DNA of 17,910 nucleotides from Ureaplasma sp. (GTDB lineage Bacteria > Bacillota_I > Bacilli_A > Mycoplasmatales > Mycoplasmoidaceae), in contig JAHHTF010000015.1 in the NCBI GenBank assembly GCA_020024775.1, positions 1-17,910 of the forward strand, written 5' to 3'. The notes below the pieces were generated by a model. That model made no database searches and had not been told where the DNA came from. It saw nothing but the letters and a program-made list of their open reading frames with translations. Of the stretch, positions 1 to 7,185 are shown piece after piece; the first letter of the stretch is position 1, and every line of letters begins with the position of its first letter. A program made the position numbers and the translations under genes.

Positions 1-29
1 ATAAGTCCTTCGGGGCTTATTTTTTCTTT
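1..29 (+). terminator. Intrinsic terminator of an upstream gene outside the window
   Basis: The first bases form an 8-bp stem (ATAAGTCC with GGGCTTAT, one G-U pair) closed by a TTCG tetraloop and followed by a T-rich run. This is the shape of a rho-independent terminator. It would end a plus-strand transcript that starts left of the window and separates it from the antitoxin-like gene. Confidence 0.7.
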
Positions 30-86
30 TAATAATGTCATTGTTATTTATTTTGTGTTAAAATAATAATAAGGTAGGTAAGTACA

Positions 87-530
87 ATGAAAAGAAACAC
101 AAGAACACTTGCAAAATATTTGTTTAGTAAAGGAATAGAATCATCTTTGAAAATTCAAAAGATGTTATTTTTCTTTAGAGTTGAAGAGCTACAATCAAAC
201 AAATTAAAAAATTCATTTTTTCAGGAAAAAGATAATTTTGAAGCATGAATTTATGGCCCAGTTAATACTGATAGTTTTTGTTATATGAGAAATTATTTTT
301 CAGGTGATGATGAAAAAGAAGCTTACCTATTAACGCAAAAAGAAATCAAACAGATTGACAAGCATTATGGTCGTTGATTTGAAAAATACAAAAATTTAAC
401 ACCTTCGGAATTAGTTAGTTTAAGTCACAAAAATCAATCATGAATAAATGCAAGGGTTGGTTTAGGTATTAATGATATTTGTAAAAAGAAAATGTTAGAA
501 GATGAAACATTTACAACCTTTGCAGAATAA
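87..530 (+). CDS. Panacea/SocA-like (DUF4065) antitoxin-type protein
   Basis: The gene encodes 147 residues when TGA is read as Trp (three TGA codons). Seen: an N-terminal KIQKMLFFFRVEEL helix, then FEAWIYGPVNT, and a C-terminal LSHKNQSWINARVG segment. These match the order and spacing of the Panacea family (phage-associated GepA/SocA, DUF4065): K.QK.L.F, AW.YGPV, then LSH…W..AR. Known: Panacea domains serve as antitoxins next to many unrelated toxins, and SocA works as a proteolysis adaptor. The start is chosen because AAGGTAGGT lies 6-14 nt upstream and no earlier in-frame ATG fits. The stop is only 2 bp before the next start, as expected of a translationally coupled pair. Inferred: it is the antitoxin of the pair, now facing a disrupted partner, so it may be an orphan. 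The family is clear; the antitoxin role is inference. Confidence 0.8.
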
Positions 531-532
531 TC

Positions 533-784
533 ATGAAATTAAATTTAGGATTATTGAAATTTCATTATTTTGAATATCATAAATCGATTCATAATATGAC
601 AATGAAAAAAGAATTTGAATCTATTAAGAAATCTGTTTTTGTTGATTCAGAAAATTCTTTAAAACAAATATTTAGAAAATTAAAAAAACATGATAGTATC
701 GAAACGTTGAAGGATAAGCTACTACGTTTTCATAAAATTGAAGACAAGCAAAATTATAATCATAAATATATTTCGCTCTATTAG
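533..784 (+). pseudogene. 5' fragment of the interrupted Panacea-partner (putative toxin) gene
   Basis: This fragment reads MKLNLGLLKFHYFEYHK… for 80 host-encoded residues (533-772). It then runs into the left inverted repeat of the inserted element, which adds SLY and a TAG stop at 782-784. The product is lysine-rich and probably helical, with no catalytic motif I recognise. It starts 2 bp after the antitoxin-like gene and lacks a strong ribosome-binding site, so coupling to that gene is likely. Joining 533-772 to 2884-3192 restores a single 182-residue frame without any stop. As it stands the gene is broken and the fragment is probably non-functional. A toxin role is inferred only from the partner. 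Confidence 0.75.
767..772 (+). repeat. Target-site duplication, left copy (TATATT)
   Basis: TATATT directly abuts the left terminal inverted repeat. The identical hexamer abuts the outer edge of the right repeat at 2878-2883. In both host fragments it is read in the same frame as Tyr-Ile, as expected for a duplication made on insertion. Confidence 0.75.
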
Positions 785-797
785 TCAATTTGGTGGT
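773..797 (+). repeat. Left terminal inverted repeat, 25 bp
   Basis: The repeat begins TCGCTCTATT and ends TTTGGTGGT. It is the exact reverse complement of 2853-2877 (25 of 25 positions). The match stops at 772 and at 798, where the two ends diverge. The repeat supplies the premature TAG that ends the upstream gene fragment. Confidence 0.85.
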
Positions 798-818
798 GTT
801 TTTTTTAGTTCTTATAGT
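790..818 (+). promoter_or_regulatory. Possible promoter of the restriction endonuclease gene
   Basis: TATAGT (813-818) lies 17 bp after TTGGTG (790-795), which is the inner end of the left inverted repeat. If real, the repeat itself supplies the -35 region and the element carries its own promoter. The -35 match is weak (3 of 6 to TTGACA), so this is tentative. Confidence 0.3.
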
Positions 819-847
819 AGAATTAAATAAATGTTGCAAGGAATAAT

Positions 848-1669
848 ATGCAAAGCGATAAAAGAATATGAGAATATAACAAACTTAATTTATCAAATGA
901 TGAATACAATAAATTATCAAAAGCGAAATCAGATAGAGATGAATTAATAATCTTATTTAAAATAATAAAATCAAGAGGATGAATTCATTATGACAGAACT
1001 CAAGGAAAAAGTGATGGTTTATTAGGAAATGTTTTTGAAGACCTAATTGGTGTAAAAGAAAATAATATAAAAGGTGCCGATTATTATTCATACGAAATTA
1101 AAACTAAAAATGATTATAGCTCAGCCAGTTTAGTTTCGTTATTTGGATATTGTATTGGTAGTATCCCTTCTGCTAATACATCAATAAGAGAAGAATTTGG
1201 TGTAGTTGATGATAAATCATTTAAAAAAATATTTAACTCTACTGTTAAGTATATGGAGTGAAATAATCATAGAGGTGGTCATAATTTTAAACTTGAAAGA
1301 AATCAAGATAAGTTATATTTAAGAGTTAAAAAAACTATTGATGATTACTCGGTTGACAATGATCGTTTTTATTGAGAAGAAGATGAAATTGAAAGAAGGT
1401 TCTGTAAGATAAAAAATGTATGTTATGTTGAAGGTGAAATTGATACAAAGTTCAAGAGAGTAAAATATAACAAAATGACTTTATATGAAGAGGCTAATTT
1501 CGATAAATTTTGAGAACTTATCAAAACTAAAGATATTGTTATGGATTTTAGAATAGGGGTTTACAGAGTAGGCAAAAATGCTGGTAAATCACATGATCAT
1601 GGTAGTGGGTTTAGAATTAAAGCAAATAAAATTCCAGAATTATTTGAATCAAAAAAAGAATTTCAGTAG
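848..1669 (+). CDS. Type II restriction endonuclease, MvaI/BcnI-like (MutH-like fold)
   Basis: The gene encodes 273 residues using TGA as Trp at several positions. The central segment reads DGLLGNVFEDLIGVKENN, then GADYYSYEIKTK. This matches the MvaI/BcnI endonuclease family, in which GN..EDLLG.EEN is followed by the catalytic D…ExK. The likely active-site residues are Asp78, Glu83 and Lys85. A later HDHGSGFRI segment near residue 250 resembles the conserved C-terminal part of the family. Known: these enzymes cut as monomers at short sites such as CCWGG or CCSGG; the site here cannot be read from sequence. AAGGA at 838-842 sits just upstream of the chosen ATG. The gene converges on its methyltransferase, with stops only 7 bp apart. 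Active-site residues look intact. Confidence 0.85.
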
Positions 1670-1692
1670 TTATTTATTACTGAAATTCTTTT
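1654..1692. terminator. Bidirectional terminator shared by endonuclease and methyltransferase genes
   Basis: A perfect 15-bp stem (1654-1668 with 1678-1692) surrounds a 9-nt loop. It has A-runs on the left and T-runs on the right, so it can end transcripts from both strands. The stem overlaps the last codons of both genes: each protein ends EFQ and the two 3' ends are mirror images. Confidence 0.8.
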
Positions 1693-2408
1693 AATCTCTC
1701 TACAGAAATATCTAAATATTGCTTTAAAAGCTCAATGCCTATATAGCTTCTATTATTTTTTAAACTACAAAAACCTGTTGTTCCAGTGCCTGAGAACGGA
1801 TCAAGGATAACATCTTCATCGCTAGTAAAATTAAGGATAATATTTTCAATCAATTCTTCAGGAAATGTTGCAGAATGGTTTTTCGAAACACTTCTACCTC
1901 TTTTTATATTTCAAACATTATTAAGCATTCCTCTTCCAAATGAAGCATTTTTAAATTGTCGACTCATTGCATCAGTTTTATCTTTAGTGAATATAATTAT
2001 GTATTCATAAACACTGTTCATGACTTTTTCAGCCATCGCCGGTTGTCCAGTTACTTTATTTCAAATAATAACTTCTTTTATATTCTCGTTGAATTCACCC
2101 ATAAGTCTATACAATGCTCTTTTGTTGCCAGTGACTGGTTGTATGATATAAAAAACGTATTTCTTTGTAATTCTAAGTAATTCATTTAATACATTTTTGT
2201 GAAATTCAAAATATTGTTCCATTGGTATATTATCATCGAACCCTTCGTATTTAGTTGAGAATTCCTTAACTATTTGTCTTGAACAATATTTTCCTCCTCT
2301 AATTCTTAGGTTCATATTATATGGAGGTGATGTAATGACATGATCTATAGAATCACCTTCCATCTTTTTTAATTCAGTTAAACAATCTCCTAAAATAAGT
2401 CTTTTCAT
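1677..2408 (-). CDS. Type II DNA methyltransferase, beta class with TSPPY motif (probable N4-cytosine)
   Basis: The product is 243 residues with one or more TGA-encoded Trp. The catalytic motif IV, TSPPY, is at residues 26-30, and the AdoMet-binding motif I, DPFSGTGTT, is at about 203-211. Motif IV before motif I defines the beta class of amino-methyltransferases. TSPPY rather than DPPY is typical of N4-cytosine enzymes, which agrees with the known M.MvaI and M.BcnI partners. The start at 2408 is preferred over an in-frame ATG at 2432 because AGAGAGGG lies directly upstream of it. It protects host DNA from the neighbouring endonuclease. A well-formed promoter lies about 150 bp upstream. Confidence 0.88.
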
Positions 2409-2563
2409 CTTTCCCTCTCTTATTTTTATCAAATATTTTACATAATTATTTTACTAATATAATCCATTAATGTTATATTTAAAACTTTTAGTTTGACATT
2501 ATATTCAAGTAATCTATATGTAATAATAAAAAATTTAATTACAATATAGCTTTTATTATTGTG

Positions 2564-2592
2564 ATTATAGCATAATTTTATAGAATAATCAA
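2564..2592 (-). promoter_or_regulatory. Promoter of the methyltransferase gene
   Basis: On the minus strand TTGATT (2592-2587) is followed after exactly 17 bp by TATAAT (2569-2564), preceded by TGC as an extended -10. It is among the best-formed promoters in the window and gives the methyltransferase a leader of about 150 nt. Strong, independent expression of the methyltransferase would suit an R-M system. Confidence 0.7.
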
Positions 2593-2609
2593 TAGAATAA
2601 TTTCACTTT

Positions 2610-2774
2610 TTATTTAAAAAAATCTTCCAATATTGTATTCACTACTTTACTATCACTCATATTCTTTTATTTGGTTATTTTTTTAACTTTTTCAACCAAA
2701 GATGACTTAATATTGTAATGAACCGATACTGTTAAATCTTTCTTTTCTTTAATATCAAAAATATCTTTTTTCAT
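2610..2774 (-). pseudogene. Ribbon-helix-helix-like small regulator, interrupted by a nonsense codon
   Basis: A 54-residue minus-strand frame reads MKKDIFDIKEKKDLTVSVHY, then NIKSSLVEKVKKITK, a TAA stop at codon 36 (2667-2669), then KNMSDSKVVNTILEDFFK. The pattern, a TVSV strand followed by two helices with an MSDSKVVN turn, is that of CopG/Arc-type ribbon-helix-helix DNA-binding proteins. Only the in-frame TAA breaks it; the frame on both sides is intact. It lies inside the R-M element upstream of the methyltransferase on the same strand, so it may once have controlled the cassette. A sequencing error, or reinitiation at Met38, cannot be excluded. The family is a pattern judgement on a very short protein. 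Confidence 0.5.
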
Positions 2775-2781
2775 AACATAG

Positions 2782-2789
2782 ATTATAGC
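2782..2789 (-). promoter_or_regulatory. Extended -10 promoter immediately before the small regulator start
   Basis: The minus strand carries TGCTATAAT with TATAAT at 2787-2782, only 7 nt before the ATG at 2774. A normal transcription start would fall at or next to the A of the ATG, implying a leaderless or nearly leaderless mRNA. The 12-mer TATGCTATAATC here is identical to that at the methyltransferase promoter. Confidence 0.5.
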
Positions 2790-2852
2790 ATAGTATTCTT
2801 ACATAAAATAACATTGCTTAAAATATCGCTTTTACATAGTAAATTGAAAATA

Positions 2853-2877
2853 ACCACCAAATTGACTAATAGAGCGA
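2853..2877 (-). repeat. Right terminal inverted repeat, 25 bp
   Basis: Exact reverse complement of 773-797. Its outer end is followed directly by TATATT (2878-2883). It is also read in frame with the downstream host fragment back to a TAA at 2851. Confidence 0.85.
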
Positions 2878-2883
2878 TATATT
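2878..2883 (+). repeat. Target-site duplication, right copy (TATATT)
   Basis: Identical to 767-772 and adjacent to the right inverted repeat. It is read as Tyr-Ile in the frame of the downstream fragment, the same two residues as in the left fragment. Confidence 0.75.
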
Positions 2884-3192
2884 TTATTATGCATTATTAA
2901 AACAGTATATCCACATTTACATAATGATTTATGTCAAATGTTCGAATACTTAAAATTATCAGATGTAGAATTTTACCAATGTAAAATTAATAAAGGTATT
3001 AGGTTGATATTTACCATCAATGAGAATAATTTAACTGGTGGTGAATCAGTGTTTATACCATTATTATTAGATTTAAATCATGTGATATATCGTGATGAAA
3101 CATATGATTCAAATTTTAAATCATTAAATTATAAATGGGATTTAAAGTCTGAGCAAAATTTTATCAAGCAAGAATTATTAGATTCAATTTAA
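2884..3192 (+). pseudogene. 3' fragment of the interrupted Panacea-partner (putative toxin) gene
   Basis: The 102 residues begin LLCIIKTVYPHLHNDLCQ and end KQELLDSI, then TAA. An internal ATG at 2938 would allow an 84-residue product, but no good ribosome-binding site precedes it. The segment FYQCKINKGIRLIFTINENN followed by IPLLLDLNHVIYRD recalls the strand pattern of RelE/ParE-type toxins, where a basic strand precedes 'RL.F.I', but I cannot assign the family. Joined to 533-772 after removing the element and one TATATT, it completes a 182-residue protein. It is followed by a hairpin terminator. It is broken, and probably inactive unless the element excises precisely. Confidence 0.75.
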
Positions 3193-3244
3193 AAATAGAA
3201 TTAGTTGATCAAGGGGGTATTCCTAAGATTACTAATTCTATTTT
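3192..3244. terminator. Bidirectional terminator between the toxin locus and mnmA
   Basis: A perfect 14-bp stem (3192-3205 with 3231-3244) with A-run on the left and T-run on the right encloses a 25-nt loop. It lies just after the stop of the interrupted gene and 10 bp beyond the mnmA stop, so it can serve both converging transcripts. Confidence 0.7.
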
Positions 3245-3254
3245 CAATTATGAT

Positions 3255-4364
3255 TTATTCAGTGAAAGCTTCAACAATTTCCCCACCACCCAAACATTTC
3301 TTGTTTTGGTACAAAACACAAAATTGCCCTGGTGTGATATTCTTTTGTTTCGGATAATGAATAATTAATTCATTGTTATTACCAAAAGTTACATCTACTT
3401 TTTGAAGTGCTTGACGGTGTCTAAATCTTGCTGTAATATGTTTGAATTTATTAGGTTTAAATATTCAATTAAACTCTTTTATTTTGCAACAATTAGTTTG
3501 TAAGTATTTTTCTTCTAAACTATCTGGAGCTACATAGATAGTATTATTTTCTTTTTTAGCAACAAAGTATTTTTCATTCATCCCAGAAAGGTTTAATCCT
3601 TTTCTTTGACCCAATGTATAAAAACTAGATCCATCATGTTTTCCTACTACTTTATTAGTTGTGATATCTATAATATCACCAGGAACATCATTCACATAAT
3701 TACTTAGGAATTTCTTTAGGTTTCTTTCGCCAATGAAACATATTCCTGTGGAATCTTTTTTGGTTGCATTAGGTAGGTTGAATTTTAATGCTAGTTTTCT
3801 AACTTGTGGTTTAGTTAAATTAGCTAATGGGAACATTGATTTACTTAATTGTTCTTTGTTTAAATTGCACAAGAAATAAGTTTGATCTTTGTTGTCATCT
3901 TTATTTCTTATTAAAAAGACTTCATCCTTAGTTCGTTTTAATTTTGCATAATGTCCAGTAGCAATATAATCTGCATTAAATTCTTTAATAGCATATTCTA
4001 AGAATGCTTGGAATTTAATATATTGATTGCATAAGATATCTGGATTAGGTGTTAAATTATTTGAATACTTATTTAAAAAAGTAACAAACACATTGTCTCA
4101 ATACTCTTTAATAAAATCCTTTTTATATAAAGGGATATTTAGAAAGTCGGCCACTTTTTTTGCATCATCGAAATCAATTTGTGCATCACACTTATCATGA
4201 TGAGATTCATAGTTGTTTTCATTGTTGACTATTGAATCTCAATTTTGCATGAATACAGCAATTACATTGTAACCTTGTTTCTTTAATAGTGCAGCACTAA
4301 CTGCACTATCTACACCACCAGATAAACCTAAGACAACAGTTTTATTTTTGTTTTTATTAATCAT
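3255..4364 (-). CDS. mnmA: tRNA-specific 2-thiouridylase MnmA
   Basis: MnmA adenylates and thiolates U34 of tRNAs for Lys, Glu and Gln, taking sulfur from a persulfide relay. The product is 369 residues, normal for the family. The N-terminal PP-loop SGGVDS is at residues 15-20. The two catalytic cysteines are Cys112 (NPDILC) and Cys209 (STGIC), 97 residues apart, as in known MnmA. The central YTLGQRKGL and C-terminal FRHRQ segments are also present. TGA encodes Trp several times. The ATG at 4364 lies inside the end of miaB (8-nt overlap), so the two tRNA-modification genes are almost certainly co-transcribed and coupled. Confidence 0.96.
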
Positions 4365-5799
4365 TCACTAAGGTACCATTTAATGAGAATCTAGAAGCTG
4401 AATCAATTTTAACTTTAACAATATCTCCAACTTTAGCATTACCTTCAAAGTTGACTACTTTTCATTGTTCTGAATAACCAGTTAAAACATTATCATTTGT
4501 TTTAGAAGGTCCTTCTACCAATACTAATAAAGTTTCACCAACTAGTTTTTCATTGTTTTCTTTTGCGTATTTTCTAACTAGTTCATTTAATTGTTCTAGT
4601 CTTTCTTTTTTTGTTTCTATGTCAATTGAATCTGGAATCACTGCAGCAGGAGTTCCTTGTCTTGGTGAATACACAAAACAATAAGCATTATCAAATTTAA
4701 CCTTATTATATAGTTCTAATGTATCTAAGAATTGTTCATGTGTTTCATTTGGGAAACCAACAATGATATCAGTACTAATTGAAACATTAGGAATGTTATC
4801 ACGGATGTATTGGATTTGATCTAGATAATCTGCAATCTTCATCTTTCTATTCATTTTAGTTAATACATCTTCGTTACCTGATTGGATGGGAAGGTGAATG
4901 AATGGCATAATGTTCTTGTGTTTTTTCATTACATCGATGATAGCGTTGTTTCAATCAAAAGGGTTAGAAGTTGTGAATCTAATTCTTGGTATATCTAATT
5001 TTGCAACATCTTCTAATAAGTCTCAGAACTTGTAATTTTCATTTTCAAAATCTTTTCCATATGAGTTTACATTTTGACCCAATAGAGTAATTTCTTTAAA
5101 TCCTTTACTAATTAAATCTTTGATTTCTAAAATGATATCATCTTTTCTACGGCTTCTTACTTTACCTCTTGTGTATGGAACAATACAGTAAGTACAGAAC
5201 TTGTCACAACCATACATGATGTTAACTCAAGCTTTTAAATCTGAGTCTCTTGTGACAGGGACATTTTCAATAACATCTCCCTCTTTAGATCAGACCTCAA
5301 CAACTGTTTCTTTTGAGAATAAAGATTGTTCGATTACTTGGGGCAATCTATGGATATTATGGGTTCCCAAAACAAAGTCAACATTGTCATAGGTGCTTAG
5401 GATTTTATTTACAACAACTTCTTCTTGACTCATACAACCTGTGATTCCAAGAATTAAGTCAGGTTTATTATTTTGCAATCTCTTTAAGAAACCAATTTCA
5501 CCAAACACTTTGTTCTCTGCATTTTCTCTAATTGCACATGTATTTAATATAATTAAATCAGCTTCTTCAATCTCATCTGTTCAAGTATATTTTAGAATTT
5601 CTAAAATTCCCTTCATTGTTTCTGAGTCTCTGACATTAGATTGACAACCATATGTTCTAATGTGATATTTTTTGTTAATTCCTATGTTTTCGATGTTCTG
5701 TGGAATAGAAAAACAATCATTAATTATGGATGACTTTTCCATTCTTTTTCTAGCCTTATTTAAGTCAGGCATAAAATATTTACTATAATCTTTAGTCAT
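4357..5799 (-). CDS. miaB: tRNA-2-methylthio-N6-isopentenyladenosine synthase MiaB
   Basis: MiaB is a radical-SAM methylthiotransferase that converts i6A37 of tRNA to ms2i6A37. The product is 480 residues. The N-terminal MTTase domain has its three cluster cysteines at 52 (TYGCQSN), 88 (LNTCAIRE) and 122 (GITGCMSQ). The radical-SAM CxxxCxxC is at 198, 202 and 205 (YGCDKFCTYC). HLPIQSGN and a C-terminal TRAM-like region (residues ~415-475, ending near GNAKVGDIVKVKI) follow. AAAGGAGC precedes the ATG at 5799. It leads a two-gene minus-strand operon with mnmA. MiaB needs the i6A made by MiaA, whose gene is not in this window. The related MtaB/RimO families are less likely given the TYGCQSN start. 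Confidence 0.95.
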
Positions 5800-5854
5800 G
5801 GTGCTCCTTTTAGTTTAAAATAACATACTTTATTTTATTATTATTTTTAAAAAA

Positions 5855-5863
5855 TGCTAAAAT
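5855..5863 (+). promoter_or_regulatory. Extended -10 promoter of the membrane-protein gene
   Basis: TGCTAAAAT (-10 TAAAAT at 5858-5863) lies 34 bp before the ATG at 5898, in the 98-bp divergent gap to miaB. The -35 region is poor (TTATTA, 17 bp upstream), so an extended -10 promoter is inferred. Confidence 0.45.
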
Positions 5864-5897
5864 ATATAAAGTAAAATAAATAAGAAAGGGAATTAAA

Positions 5898-6503
5898 ATG
5901 GGTTCTAGAGTTGCCAAATCTGTTGTAGCCAGAATTTTCATCATTTTAAGTTTCGTTCTTTGTCTAGCAGCAATCGTATTTATTAGTGCTGGTAGCTTAT
6001 TCAAATGAACGGATGAAAAAGCTGGTATAACATGAGGTATGTACTTAGTTAATGTGCTAAAACCGACAGAATTAGTTTCAAAACATTACTTATCAATTCC
6101 TGGGTGAACTTCAGTAGTTGCTACAGCTGCAGCATTGTTATTATCATCAATCACTGCTGGTTGTGTTAAAGCCGCTGATTACTCAATTGGTAAAAATGAT
6201 TCAATGGCTAATATGCTAGTTGCATTAATCATCTTAATGCTAATTATTTTCTTGTTTGCCTTCTTAGACAAACCTGATTTAATTACATATAAAGATCCAA
6301 TCAAAAATGTAACTTCAGTTTCATTATTCGGAACATCTGGTGCTTACTGAATATCTAAAAATGATATGACAGTATTTAAAGAAACAAGAACAATCGCCGG
6401 ATGAGTGTTCTGTGGTGCTGCTGCTGGATTCAGTGGTATTGCTGCAGTTTCAACAATTGTAGTTTTATTTAAAGCTATTTTTGCAAGAAACCACGATAAA
6501 TAA
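5898..6503 (+). CDS. Unknown four-helix membrane protein
   Basis: The product is 201 residues and I do not recognise a family. Four hydrophobic segments can be seen: about 9-33 (SVVARIFIILSFVLCLAAIV), about 72-90, about 104-123 (ANMLVALIILMLIIFLFAFL) and about 168-190. A soluble stretch (about 124-165) with a K-D-P motif lies between helices 3 and 4. TGA encodes several Trp. AAAGGG sits upstream of the chosen ATG. It stands alone, divergent from miaB and convergent with the ATPase operon, ending in a strong hairpin. An integral membrane location is well supported; no function can be given. Confidence 0.8.
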
Positions 6504-6515
6504 TATTAAGGGGAA

Positions 6516-6541
6516 AAAAAGAGGATGCAAATCCTCTTTTT
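6516..6541. terminator. Bidirectional terminator
   Basis: An 11-bp stem (AAAAAGAGGAT with ATCCTCTTTTT) and GCAA loop. It has T-runs on both strands and lies between converging genes (stops at 6503 plus, 6563 minus). Confidence 0.85.
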
Positions 6542-6562
6542 ATATAAACATTTTAATTCTTT

Positions 6563-7183
6563 CTATTTATTTCATTCCTTATTCAACCACGTAGAATAAT
6601 AATTGTTTCCACTATCAATCTCATAATAGTTATATTTAATATTGTCATTTCAAAGAATTTCTTTATTGTTAACAACAAAATTATGATCTAATAAAATGCA
6701 ATTTTCTTTTTTAGAATACATGATAATATTGTTAATAGAATTCATTGCATTATTGATTGTTATTCAGCTGAATGAATTACTAGAATCGGGTTTTATGTAT
6801 ATAACAGAATCAGTTTCTAAAGTAATGATTATTTTATAATCTATGTTATGATTTGGTTTTAAAAAAGTTTGCATAAATCCATTGACATCAACAGCTGTTT
6901 CTCAGATGTCTTTAGCCTGATTTGAATTAATTGAAGATAATTCTAAACAACCATATATTTTGTTGTTTTGGACATTTATATTGTTGATGTGGTGCTTCTT
7001 GAAAATACTAAGAATATTATCCTGAAATAACTTAATAACATCAAAAGAAGAAATCCTATTTTCAGCCTCCCAAAGATCTAATTTATTTTTTATTTGAATG
7101 AATATAGTTGATATCATTGCAGAATCAGATGTTACTAGATTAGAATGATCTTTAATATCAAATAGTTTATTTTCTAAAGACAT
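6563..7183 (-). CDS. Unknown 206-residue protein encoded after the ATPase
   Basis: I do not recognise this protein. It starts MSLENKLFDIKDHSNLVTS, contains a helical N-terminal half (LWEAENRISSFDVIKLFQDN) and a strand-rich C-terminal half ending STWLNKEWNK. It has no signal peptide or membrane segment and is acidic and Asn-rich. Five TGA codons are read as Trp. The ATG is 2 bp after the ATPase stop, so translation is probably coupled. The only likely ribosome-binding site, AGAAAG, lies inside the ATPase gene. The tight pairing suggests a shared function with the ATPase, perhaps as substrate or partner, but that is inference. Confidence 0.7.
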
Positions 7184-7185
7184 AT

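Larger units (their letters stand above)
773..2877. mobile_element. Transposase-less element carrying a restriction-modification cassette (2105 bp)
   Basis: Both ends are a perfect 25-bp inverted repeat (773-797 and 2853-2877), flanked on each side by TATATT. Inside are an MvaI/BcnI-like endonuclease gene, a convergent N4-cytosine-type methyltransferase gene and a broken ribbon-helix-helix-like gene. No transposase or recombinase gene fits in the remaining sequence. Deleting the element plus one TATATT copy repairs the frame of the interrupted gene exactly, which is strong evidence that this is an insertion with these boundaries. Known: R-M systems move horizontally and can be linked to insertion sequences. 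Inferred: movement would need a transposase supplied in trans by an element with the same ends. I cannot assign the ends to a known IS family. Confidence 0.8.

Noticed and set aside
1786..2180. Two plus-strand 74-residue frames
   Set aside because: Antisense to the methyltransferase, whose motifs are clear.
2409..2432. Upstream start of the methyltransferase at 2432
   Set aside because: AGAGAGGG lies just before the ATG at 2408, and the eight extra residues lie ahead of the conserved family start.
773..2877. Invertible DNA switch between the two 25-bp inverted repeats
   Set aside because: No recombinase gene is near, and the 6-bp duplication plus exact in-frame repair of the host gene point to transposition instead.
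2938..3192. Independent 84-residue gene
   Set aside because: The frame is open upstream through the element end and joins exactly to 533-772; no ribosome-binding site precedes the ATG. It is treated as the 3' part of an interrupted gene.
3465..5799. Many short fragments of mnmA and miaB as separate or frameshifted genes
   Set aside because: All breaks are TGA codons that are Trp in this organism; reading them so gives full-length proteins with all motifs.
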